A model generated the notes under the pieces. It did no database searches and was not told the DNA's origin. It worked only from the letters and a program-made list of their open reading frames with translations. 64,000 bases of DNA, taken from positions 203,011-267,010 of the forward strand of contig JAIEMN010000024.1 of NCBI GenBank assembly GCA_019752115.1, read 5' to 3'. Origin of the DNA: Gemmatimonadaceae bacterium. GTDB taxonomy: Bacteria; Gemmatimonadota; Gemmatimonadetes; Gemmatimonadales; Gemmatimonadaceae. This document shows positions 16,747 to 24,204 of this stretch, one piece after another; positions within the stretch are counted from its first letter, which is position 1, and each line of letters begins with the position of its first letter. A program made the translations under genes and the position numbers.

Positions 16747-18816
16747 GTGCTCAAAGTCCTTCCCTGGCTCGGTGTCGCCGCCCTTGGCGCCGGCGCCCTC
16801 GCGACGGTGGCCCTGTCTCAGGGCGAATCCATCAGTGCGGCCTGGCTGCTCGTCGCCGCCGTCTGCACGTACATGATCGGCTACCGGTTCTACAGCCGCA
16901 TCATCTCCCACGACATCTTCGGCCTCGATGCCAAGCGGGCCACCCCCGCCGAGCGACTCGACGACGGCCGCGATTTCGTCCCCACGAACAAGTGGGTGAC
17001 GTTCGGTCACCACTTCGCCGCCATTGCCGGCCCCGGTCCGCTGGTTGGTCCCACCCTCGCGGCCCAGTTCGGCTTCCTCCCGGGTGCCCTCTGGATCCTG
17101 GTCGGGGTGGTGCTCGGTGGCGCCGTGCAGGACTTCGTGATCCTCTGCGCCTCCATGCGCCGCGACGGCAAGTCGCTCGGCCAGATGGCCAAGGAGGAGA
17201 TCGGTACGCTGGCCGGTGCCACCGCGCTCATCTCGGTACTCGGCATCATGATCATCCTGATCTCGGTGCTGGCGCTCATCGTGGTGAATGCGCTGCGCGA
17301 CAGCCCCTGGGGCGTCGTGACGATCGGCCTGACGATCCCCATCGCGCTGCTGATGGGCGTCTACATGCGGTGGATCCGCCCCGGTGCCGTGTTAGAGACG
17401 ACGGCGATGGGCCTCGTGCTGCTCGCCCTCTCGCTGTACGCCGGCAAGTGGGTGTCGGAGAGCCCCACGTGGGCGCCGGTGTTCACGCTCAGCGCCACGA
17501 CGATCTCGCTCGGTGTGATGGGCTACGGCTTCCTGGCCTCGGTGCTCCCGGTGTGGCTGCTGCTCGCGCCGCGCGACTATCTCTCGGCGTTCGTGAAGAT
17601 CGGCGTGGTGATCGCGCTGGCAGCCGGCATTCTGATCGTGCTGCCGCCGCTCGAGATGCCGCGCGTGACCAAGTTCATCGACGGCACGGGCCCGGTGTTC
17701 GCCGGCAAGCTCTTCCCGTTTGTGTTCGTGACGATTGCCTGCGGGGCCATCTCGGGCTTCCACTCGCTGGTGTCCTCGGGCACGACGCCCAAGATCATCC
17801 GCCGCGAGCCCGATGCACGGCTCGTGGGGTATGGCTCGATGCTCACCGAGTCGCTGGTGGCCACCATGGCGCTCATCGCCGCCTGCGTGCTGACCCCGGG
17901 CATCTACTTCGCCATCAACTCGCCGGCGGGTGTCATCGGTACAACGGCGGCGGGCGCGGCGGATGTGATCAACAACTGGGCGCTCTTCAAGCCCATCACG
18001 GGCGCCGAGCTCGAGCTGCTGGCCCAACAGGTGGGTGAGCATTCGCTGCTGTCGCGCACGGGCGGTGCCCCGTCGCTGGCGGTGGGCATGGCGCACCTCT
18101 TCGCGCAGGCGATGGGCGGCCCGGGCGCGATGGCGCTCTGGTACCACTTCGCCATCATGTTCGAGGCGCTGTTCATCCTCACCACGCTCGACGCCGGCAC
18201 GCGCGTCGGCCGCTTCATGCTGCAGGACATGCTGGGCAACGTCTGGAAGCCGCTGGGCCGCGTGTCGTCCACGCCGGCGAGCATCTTCACGAGCGCGCTC
18301 TTCGTGTGCATGTGGGGCTACTTCCTCTACCAGGGCGTCACCGACCCCCTCGGCGGCATCAACTCGCTCTGGCCGCTCTTCGGCATCTCGAACCAGCTGC
18401 TCGCCACGGTGGCGCTCTGCGTGGGCACCACGATCATCATCAAGATGGGCAAGCAGAAGTACGCGTACGTGACGCTCATTCCGATGGTGTGGCTGGTGAT
18501 CGTGACGATGACGGCCGGTATCACCAAGGTCTTCTCGAGCGACCCGAAGATGGGCTTCCTGGCCCATGCGCGCGTCCTGGGTGAGCAGATCGCCAGCAAC
18601 ACGCTGCCGGCGAACATCAAGTCGGTGGAAGCCGCGCAGCGGATGATCTTCAACGACCGGCTCGACGCCGGCGTGGCGATCTTCTTCCTGATCTCCGTCG
18701 TGGTGATCCTGACGGCGTCGATCAACGAGTGGCTCAAGGTCACCAGCGGCAAGAAGGCGGCGCAGACCAGCGAGTCGCCGTTCGTGCTCACCCAGCTCCG
18801 CGAGGAGGCGGCCTGA
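16747..18816 (+). CDS. cstA: Carbon starvation protein A, peptide/pyruvate permease
   Basis: An inner-membrane transporter of the CstA family, 689 residues, with about 16-18 hydrophobic helices. E. coli members take up pyruvate or peptides. Family blocks are present: YRFYSRII near the N-terminus, DFVPTNKWVTFGHHFAAIAGPGPLVGP split over 75-100, QDFVILCASMRRDGKS, SGFHSLVSSGTTPK and FEALFILTTLDAGTR. The GTG at 16747 gives the usual short N-terminus. The ybdD-like gene starts one nt after its stop and the pair is the standard cstA-ybdD unit. No CsrA or CRP site was recognised; a plausible promoter is at 16679-16707. Confidence 0.95.
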   Translation: MLKVLPWLGVAALGAGALATVALSQGESISAAWLLVAAVCTYMIGYRFYSRIISHDIFGLDAKRATPAERLDDGRDFVPTNKWVTFGHHFAAIAGPGPLVGPTLAAQFGFLPGALWILVGVVLGGAVQDFVILCASMRRDGKSLGQMAKEEIGTLAGATALISVLGIMIILISVLALIVVNALRDSPWGVVTIGLTIPIALLMGVYMRWIRPGAVLETTAMGLVLLALSLYAGKWVSESPTWAPVFTLSATTISLGVMGYGFLASVLPVWLLLAPRDYLSAFVKIGVVIALAAGILIVLPPLEMPRVTKFIDGTGPVFAGKLFPFVFVTIACGAISGFHSLVSSGTTPKIIRREPDARLVGYGSMLTESLVATMALIAACVLTPGIYFAINSPAGVIGTTAAGAADVINNWALFKPITGAELELLAQQVGEHSLLSRTGGAPSLAVGMAHLFAQAMGGPGAMALWYHFAIMFEALFILTTLDAGTRVGRFMLQDMLGNVWKPLGRVSSTPASIFTSALFVCMWGYFLYQGVTDPLGGINSLWPLFGISNQLLATVALCVGTTIIIKMGKQKYAYVTLIPMVWLVIVTMTAGITKVFSSDPKMGFLAHARVLGEQIASNTLPANIKSVEAAQRMIFNDRLDAGVAIFFLISVVVILTASINEWLKVTSGKKAAQTSESPFVLTQLREEAA

Positions 18817-18817
18817 C

Positions 18818-19006
18818 ATGACGTGGCGTGAACGTCTGCGCCGAGTGGCGGTGATCGTGCGTCGCATCATGGGCGCGCCGGATTACGACACCTACCTCGC
18901 GCACATGCGCGCGAACTATCCCGGATGCACACCGCTGGATCAGCAGACGTTCGCGCACGAGCGGTGGAAAGCCAAGTACACCCGGGCGGGACACCGCTGC
19001 TGTTAA
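18818..19006 (+). CDS. YbdD/YjiX family small protein (CstA partner)
   Basis: A 62-residue protein of the YbdD (DUF466) family, needed with CstA for uptake in enterobacteria. Typical residues are WRERL at the N-terminus, MGAPDYDTYLAHM, and the HERWKAKYTRAG tail ending in Cys-Cys. It begins one nt after the cstA stop with a GAGGAGG ribosome-binding site inside the cstA end. Palindrome 2 starts 3 nt after its stop codon. Confidence 0.92.
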   Translation: MTWRERLRRVAVIVRRIMGAPDYDTYLAHMRANYPGCTPLDQQTFAHERWKAKYTRAGHRCC

Positions 19007-19009
19007 GAA

Positions 19010-19089
19010 ACCCACAACCCACGACCAAAAACACGAAACCCTAAACTGATCGGTTTAGGGTTTCGTGTTCTAGGTCGTGGGTTGTGGGT
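19010..19089. repeat. Long palindrome 2 (ACCCACA-type arms)
   Basis: Arms 19010-19046 and 19053-19089 are 37 nt with two mismatches; the loop is TGATCG. The left arm begins with 7-nt units ACCCACA-ACCCACG-ACCAAAA. The centre AACTGATCGG is the shared motif of this palindrome family. It lies between convergent ybdD and MFS genes, and its right arm supplies the last codons of the MFS gene, whose stop is at 19070-19072. Confidence 0.9.
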
Positions 19090-20269
19090 GACCGGCGGCT
19101 ATTCGGACGGTTGCCATCCATACCGCCGCCAGGGCCAGCGACGCGCCCATGCTGAAGGCGGCCGCCGAGTTCCAGCGTGTCCACACCGCCCCGAAGAGCA
19201 CGCTCGCCGGCAGTGCGGCGGCGCCGATGAGACCCTGGTACCAACCGAAGGCGGTGCCGCGATGGGTGGGGCCGACGACGTCGGCGATGAAGGCCTTCTC
19301 GGTGCCCTCGGTGAGGCCGAAGACGAAGCCGTAGACGGTGAAGAGCGCCCAGGCGTGCCAGGTGCTCGTGGCGAGCGCGAACCCGGCGTAGACGGCCGCG
19401 TAGAGCAGCCAGCCGCTCACGATGAGGGGCTTTCGCCCCACGCGATCGCTGAGGGCGCCGCCGGGGGTGCTCGACGCGCTCTTCACCACGTGCAGCGCGA
19501 CCCAGAGCAACGGGATGAGCGGCGTCGGCACGCCGAGCTGCGAGGCGCGCAGCAGCAGAAAGGCGTCGGTGGAGTTGCCGAGGGTGAAGAGCACCACCGG
19601 GCCGACCACGTGCCAGAACGCGCGTGGCAGGGGCGTCGCGGGCTTCTCCCGTGGCTCGCGCACGACGAAGGTGCGACCGGGCGATTCGGCCACGAAGCGG
19701 AGCGCCACCAGCACGGCGAACACTCCCGGGACCGCCGCGACCCAGAAGACCTGACGGAGGGGGAGGTGCCACCAATTCAGACAGGCGAGGGCGATCAGCG
19801 GCCCCACCACGGCGCCGAAGTGATCGGAGGCGCGATGGAAGCCGTAGGCCCGCCCCCGATGCTCGGGCTCGGTGGATTCACCGATCAGCGCATCGCGGGG
19901 CGCCCCGCGGATCCCCTTGCCGACACGGTCGATGAGGCGGATCATGAGGACCTGCCCGCCGGTCTGCGCCACGGCCACCAGGGGGCGGACCAACGAGGCG
20001 ATGCTGTAGCCGGCCACGATGAGCGGCTTGCGCCGCGCCGCACGGTCTGACCACCATCCGCTGGCGAGCTTCAGAAAAGACGCCACGGCCTCGGCCGCGC
20101 CTTCGATCACCCCGACCATCTGCACCGACGTGCCCAGCGTCCCGACCAAGAAGAGCGGCAGCAGCGGCGCGATGATTTCGCTCGAGGCGTCGGTGAGCAG
20201 GCTCACCGCCGAGAGCGCCAGCACGTTCCGCGACGGCCGCCAGCGCGTGGGAGGAGTGGGTGATGTCAC
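19070..20269 (-). CDS. MFS transporter (12 TM, probable drug/metabolite efflux)
   Basis: A major facilitator protein of 399 residues with 12 predicted helices in two six-helix halves. The loop 2-3 motif is GWWSDRAARRKPLIVAGY and the loop 8-9 copy is GALSDRVGRKPLIVSGW. Helix 4-5 carries DRVGKGIRGAPRDALIG. The GKGIRGAPRDAL block is seen in a widespread group of uncharacterised bacterial MFS proteins. The start is GTG 20269, overlapping the divergent peptidase start by 7 bp; no clear ribosome-binding site is seen. The C-terminal residues GHPQPTT are encoded by palindrome 2. Confidence 0.85.
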   Translation of the reverse strand: MTSPTPPTRWRPSRNVLALSAVSLLTDASSEIIAPLLPLFLVGTLGTSVQMVGVIEGAAEAVASFLKLASGWWSDRAARRKPLIVAGYSIASLVRPLVAVAQTGGQVLMIRLIDRVGKGIRGAPRDALIGESTEPEHRGRAYGFHRASDHFGAVVGPLIALACLNWWHLPLRQVFWVAAVPGVFAVLVALRFVAESPGRTFVVREPREKPATPLPRAFWHVVGPVVLFTLGNSTDAFLLLRASQLGVPTPLIPLLWVALHVVKSASSTPGGALSDRVGRKPLIVSGWLLYAAVYAGFALATSTWHAWALFTVYGFVFGLTEGTEKAFIADVVGPTHRGTAFGWYQGLIGAAALPASVLFGAVWTRWNSAAAFSMGASLALAAVWMATVRIAAGHPQPTT

Positions 20270-21468
20270 CTGAAGTGCTGGCAGCGCCCGGTCGTGGCGC
20301 CGATCCGGAGTGGCAAACCACTCTGTACGGCGCGTGGCGGAAACGTCGGGCGTGGGTGCTCGACGAGCAGGTGGCGCTGGCCGATGTGCCGGCGCCCACC
20401 GGGAACGAAAGCGCCCGGGCCGATCACCTGCAACGGCGATTCCACCACATCACGGGGCTCGATGTCACGCGCGACGCGGTGGGCAATGTGTGCGCCACCG
20501 TGTCACCACGCGTGGTGGACGCCCATCGCGCCGCCCCCGTGGTGTGCCTCGCGCATCTCGACACGGTCTACGCCAATGGCGTCCCCACGCCGATGCATCG
20601 TGAGGGGTGGCACGTGCGCGGGGCGGGCATTGGCGACAACGGTCGTGGTCTTGCCGCGCTGCTCACGCTGGCGCACGCGCTCCAGGCGCCATCGATCCGT
20701 CAGCGCCTGCAACGCCCGGTGCATCTCGTGGCGACGGTCGGCGAGGAAGGCGAAGGCAATCTGCGTGGCGCGCGCCACTGGTTCGACAGCGCCAGCGAGG
20801 CCGGCATCGTCCCGGCCGCCGCGATCGCCATCGATGGTCCGGGCGACGACGCGATCATTCATCACGCGGTCGGCTCACGCCGCCTCCGTATCACGTTGCG
20901 CGGACCGGGCGGCCACAGTTGGGTGCAGCAGCAGGTCGCCAACCCGCTGCATGCGCTGGGCGGCCTGCTCACCGCCATCGCCGCCCTCCACGCCGACGGT
21001 CAGCGCCGTCCGCACGAGCGCACGACGGTCCAGGTCACGCGCATGCACGGCGGCGAGTGCCTCACGGCGATCCCGCGCGAAGGCTGGCTCGATGTGGACC
21101 TGCGTTCCTCGTCGGAAGCGGCGCTGACGCGCGTGCAGCAGGAGCTGGTGCGCCTCGCCCACGCCCATGCGCGGGGGCTCACGATCGCGCTCAGCCCCCT
21201 CGGCGACCGCCCCGCGGGCGCACTCGCAGCAGATCACCCCCTCGTGCGACTCGCCGCCGCCTGCACCGAGCGCGTCGGCCGAACGCCACGCGCAGCGATC
21301 GCCTCAACCGATGCGAACGTCCCCCTCGCCCGAGGCATCCCCGCCCTCGCCATCGGCGCCGGCGGCACCGGCGGTGGCGCGCATACGGAAGCCGAGTGGT
21401 ACTCGGACGAGCACGCGGAACTGGGGTTGGAGCGCGTCCTGCGCCTGGTGGTGGCGCTGGCGGCGTAG
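20263..21468 (+). CDS. M20-family metallopeptidase (ArgE/DapE/CPG2-like)
   Basis: A dizinc exopeptidase or amidohydrolase of about 400 residues. Ligands are visible: LAHLDTVY (His-x-Asp), GIGDNGRGLAALL (bridging Asp), GEEGEGNLRG (catalytic Glu-Glu), and the C-terminal GGGAHTEAEWY His. The lid/dimer domain starts at LRGPGGHSWVQ (about 205-310). The start is set at ATG 20263 since GGGAGGAG lies 6 nt upstream; GTG 20260 directly precedes it. Substrate unknown: members include peptidase T-like, carboxypeptidase G2-like and carnosinase-like enzymes. Palindrome 4 begins 2 nt after its stop. Confidence 0.87.
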   Translation: MSPEVLAAPGRGADPEWQTTLYGAWRKRRAWVLDEQVALADVPAPTGNESARADHLQRRFHHITGLDVTRDAVGNVCATVSPRVVDAHRAAPVVCLAHLDTVYANGVPTPMHREGWHVRGAGIGDNGRGLAALLTLAHALQAPSIRQRLQRPVHLVATVGEEGEGNLRGARHWFDSASEAGIVPAAAIAIDGPGDDAIIHHAVGSRRLRITLRGPGGHSWVQQQVANPLHALGGLLTAIAALHADGQRRPHERTTVQVTRMHGGECLTAIPREGWLDVDLRSSSEAALTRVQQELVRLAHAHARGLTIALSPLGDRPAGALAADHPLVRLAAACTERVGRTPRAAIASTDANVPLARGIPALAIGAGGTGGGAHTEAEWYSDEHAELGLERVLRLVVALAA

Positions 21469-21469
21469 G

Positions 21470-21581
21470 ATTGAACTGATCGCATCCAAGACATCCAAGA
21501 GATCCAAGGCGTTCAAGGGGGCGTCTCGCCATGCTAAGGAGACTTGGATCCCTCGGATGCCTCGGATGTGATCAGTTCAAC
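21470..21581. repeat. Long palindrome 4 (CATCCAAGA-type arms)
   Basis: Arms 21470-21508 and 21543-21581 are 39 nt with six differences, all transitions; the loop is 34 nt. The outer ends are ATTGAACTGATCGC and, inverted, GTTGAACTGATCAC. Arms contain four 9-nt units (CATCCAAGA, CATCCAAGA, GATCCAAGG, CGTTCAAGG) on the left and GGATNCCTC units on the right. Five of the six differences would be G-U pairs in RNA made from the minus strand. It sits between two genes on the plus strand. Confidence 0.9.
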
Positions 21582-21626
21582 ACCGGCCAGTGACATCGCG
21601 ATGACGCGAAGGCATAGCCTGAGAGC

Positions 21627-22031
21627 ATGTCCTCCGCCAATTCCCTGATCGAGCTCGTCACTCGCATCGCCATTGATGTGCACAAGGAGCTCGGCCCTTC
21701 ACTGCTCGAGTCTACCTACGAAGCCATTTTTGTAGACGAGCTCCGACTCGCTGGTTGCCAGGTCGCCACCCAGGTCCTGCTTGCGGTCCCATATAAGGGA
21801 CGGGTCTACCAGCAGGCGTACCGGCTCGACATGCTCCTCGAGAACCAACTGGTGGTCGAGCTCAAGTGCACTGAGCGAGTGGCGCCGATCCACAGCCGCC
21901 AGGTCCTCACCTACCTGCGCTGCCTCAAGCTGCGGCACGGGCTTGTTGTGAACATGGGGCTCGAGCGGGCCATTGATGGCATTGATCGCGTGGTGAACTT
22001 CCGCGTGCCGCCTGAGCCGGGCGACAGCTAG
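21627..22031 (+). CDS. GxxExxY family protein
   Basis: A 134-residue protein of the GxxExxY family, named for GPSLLESTYE here (residues 23-32). The fold is related to PD-(D/E)xK nucleases: Glu27, RLDMLLENQLVVELKC with Asp and Glu-x-Lys (about 66-83), and QVLTYLRCLKLRHGLVVNMG. The E-x-K block is intact, so nuclease activity is possible but not shown for the family. Members are often found as lone genes between repeats in environmental genomes. Here it is preceded by palindrome 4 and ends 4 bp inside the convergent GHMP kinase gene. Confidence 0.88.
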   Translation: MSSANSLIELVTRIAIDVHKELGPSLLESTYEAIFVDELRLAGCQVATQVLLAVPYKGRVYQQAYRLDMLLENQLVVELKCTERVAPIHSRQVLTYLRCLKLRHGLVVNMGLERAIDGIDRVVNFRVPPEPGDS

Positions 22032-23398
22032 TCGACGACTTCGAACGCCGGGGGTGAGGGGCGGGTTACGAAGAAGAGGGCGCGCTGCGAGGCGTTGGCG
22101 TGGGTGCGGAGGTACTTCTCACGCCAGCGGGCGGCGAACTTCTCGGCGTCGTCGGTGCGGATCATGGCCCACACGCTCCCGCCAAAGCCGGCGCCGAAGG
22201 CGCTCGCGGCGTCGGCGCCGAGTTCGCGGGCGTAGCGCTGGAGGTGCACCGTTTCGGCGATCTGATTCTCGAGCGCGCGCTCGGCACCCGCCTGCGAGCG
22301 ATCCACGATGGAACCGAAGGCGGCGATGTCGCCACGATCGAGTGCGTCCGCCGCCGAAGGGACGAGCACAAACGTCTCCTCGAAGAACTGATCGAGGCGC
22401 GCCGAGAGATGCGCGACGGTGAAGTCGGCGCTGCCCGCCTGTGCGACGGCGGCCCGCAGCGCGTCCGGCACATCGGTCGGAACCGCCCCGCCGGCGGCGG
22501 CGGTGAAGGCTTCACGCAGCGTTCGCGCCGGTGGCCCCGCGTGCTGGTTCCATGCGTCCACGATGCGATGCGCCGTGCGCGCGACGCGGTTGTAGCGCTC
22601 CTTGGCCGCGCCCGTCTTGGCGGCCACGACGCCGCTCACGCCGACGACGAAGGCGTGCGTCTCCGGCCAGGGGGCACTGCGCTCGTAGCGTACCGGCGCC
22701 CACGAGAACACATCGAGCCGCCCCTGATCGCTGCACAGGATGGCCGTCTGATCCTGTGCCCCGCCGAGCGTGCCCACGCCCTTCTCGCCACCGAGCACGC
22801 CGTAGTCGTTGCCATTCTCGAGTGCGCCCACGTAGCCGGCGAGCGCGGCGCGGTCCACGATGGCCTGCGGCCAGAGGGGATGCGCCTCGAGCTGAGACAC
22901 CGCCGTGAACGCGAGCGTGAGCCCGACCGTCAGCGCGCTCGAACTCGAGACGCCGGCGGCCGGCGGCAGGTTGCTGGCGAGCGCGACATCCATGCCCTGC
23001 ACCGCGTCGCCGAAGTTGCGGACCAGGCGATTGATGACGGTGCGCGGGTACACCGACCACGGGATATGCCCCTTCGACGGCTGATGCAGCGACAGCTGCA
23101 GCGCCTCACGACGGCGCGCGTCACGCAACACCACCGTGCGGTCGTCACGTGCCCGCGCCACGATGGCGATGCCCCGCTCCACCGTGCACAAAAGCGAGCG
23201 ACCACCGGCGTAGTCCACATGCTTGCCGAGCACTTCGATGCGGCCGGGGACGATCCACGTGCGGCGCGCGTCGGCGGGGACGCCGGCTTCATCGAGCGCG
23301 CCGTGTGCCTCGGCCGCCAGCGCGCGATACGCCTCGAGCACCGCCGGCGGGAAGCCGGCGTGCTCGAGCGGTTGACGCACCAGCGTGGGGCTGATCAC
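22028..23398 (-). CDS. GHMP-family sugar kinase (galactokinase-like)
   Basis: Phosphorylates a sugar, probably at C1, for nucleotide activation. 456 residues. The galactokinase N-terminal signature is changed to GRIEVLGKHVDYAGG (52-66): the usual Glu of GEHTDY, which contacts the sugar in galactokinases, is Lys, while the Asp is kept. The ATP loop LPPAAGVSSSSAL is at 144-156 and the C-terminal motif FGAGFGGSVWAM is near 405. The substrate is therefore likely a different sugar; GalNAc is a guess from the adjacent GH109 gene. GTG 23398 overlaps the stop of the nucleotidyltransferase gene as GTGA and fixes the start. A frame open to 23626 is antisense-like extension. Confidence 0.82.
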   Translation of the reverse strand: MISPTLVRQPLEHAGFPPAVLEAYRALAAEAHGALDEAGVPADARRTWIVPGRIEVLGKHVDYAGGRSLLCTVERGIAIVARARDDRTVVLRDARRREALQLSLHQPSKGHIPWSVYPRTVINRLVRNFGDAVQGMDVALASNLPPAAGVSSSSALTVGLTLAFTAVSQLEAHPLWPQAIVDRAALAGYVGALENGNDYGVLGGEKGVGTLGGAQDQTAILCSDQGRLDVFSWAPVRYERSAPWPETHAFVVGVSGVVAAKTGAAKERYNRVARTAHRIVDAWNQHAGPPARTLREAFTAAAGGAVPTDVPDALRAAVAQAGSADFTVAHLSARLDQFFEETFVLVPSAADALDRGDIAAFGSIVDRSQAGAERALENQIAETVHLQRYARELGADAASAFGAGFGGSVWAMIRTDDAEKFAARWREKYLRTHANASQRALFFVTRPSPPAFEVVD

Positions 23399-24204
23399 AG
23401 CCGCGGCTCGATGGATTCGAGCCGCGCGACGACTCCCGCGATATCCGAGCGGCGACTCAGATCGAGCACTGCCGCCGCCATCCGCACCGCGCGCACCGGC
23501 ACGCCTTCGCGCACCGCCATCCCTACCGCCTCGGGGAGTTCGTACTCGCCGCGCACACTGATCGGCACATGTCGGCAGGCACTCACGAGTGCCGGCGTGA
23601 TGGCCCACAGATTCATCCCGACCCATCGTGCGGCTTCGCTCGCCAGGTCGAGCGCGTCACCCGGCTTCTCGACAATGCCGGTGAGCCAACCAGCGTCACT
23701 CACCGACAGCACGGCAAACGCCCGCACGCGCTCCGGGTCGATGTTGCCGCCTTCGACGAGCGCGTGGCGATCGAAGGCGATCGTACCGGCCGTCGCTTCG
23801 GCGGCCAGACGCCGGTAGGCCTCGACGGGGTAGTAGTTGTCGGCGTTGAGCACCAAGAAGGCTTCGTCGCCGATATGCTCGGCGGCGGTCACGACCGCAT
23901 TCGCCGTCCCGATGGGCGTGGGCTGCACCGCGAACGAGATGCGCACCCGTTCGGTGGTGACGCCCTGCGTGAAATGCTCGCGGATGGCGTCGTGATCGGG
24001 GCCGATCACGAGTACGATGTGCTCGAGGCCGGCATCGGCGAGCGCGGAGATCACGTACTCCAGAAACGGGCGCTTGATGGGAATCATCCCCTTCACGCCG
24101 CTGGCCGCCACCTTCGCCTGGGTATCGTCGAGCTGCGCCGCGTCATCGGCACGGCGCATGCGCGAGCCGAGCCCGGCGGCGAGGATGGCGGCGGTCCGAA
24201 TCAT
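23395..24204 (-). CDS. Nucleotidyltransferase (sugar-1-phosphate type)
   Basis: A Rossmann-like sugar-phosphate nucleotidyltransferase, 269 residues, that would join a sugar-1-phosphate to a nucleotide. The start loop is AAILAAGLGSRM, followed by an unusual segment rich in Ala/Asp/Gln (RRADDAAQLDDTQAK) where the common PKALLPV-type lysine region would be; the lysine may be K in GVKGMIPI. Metal-binding Asp is in VLNADNYYPVEAY; the product-side block is VRGEYELPEAV. ATG 24204 overlaps the GH109 stop as ATGA, and its own stop overlaps the kinase start as GTGA, so the three are translationally chained. Confidence 0.8.
   Translation of the reverse strand: MIRTAAILAAGLGSRMRRADDAAQLDDTQAKVAASGVKGMIPIKRPFLEYVISALADAGLEHIVLVIGPDHDAIREHFTQGVTTERVRISFAVQPTPIGTANAVVTAAEHIGDEAFLVLNADNYYPVEAYRRLAAEATAGTIAFDRHALVEGGNIDPERVRAFAVLSVSDAGWLTGIVEKPGDALDLASEAARWVGMNLWAITPALVSACRHVPISVRGEYELPEAVGMAVREGVPVRAVRMAAAVLDLSRRSDIAGVVARLESIEPRL

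Noticed and set aside
23399..23626. N-terminal extension of the GHMP kinase
   Set aside because: It overlaps the upstream nucleotidyltransferase gene out of frame; the GTGA overlap gives a better start.
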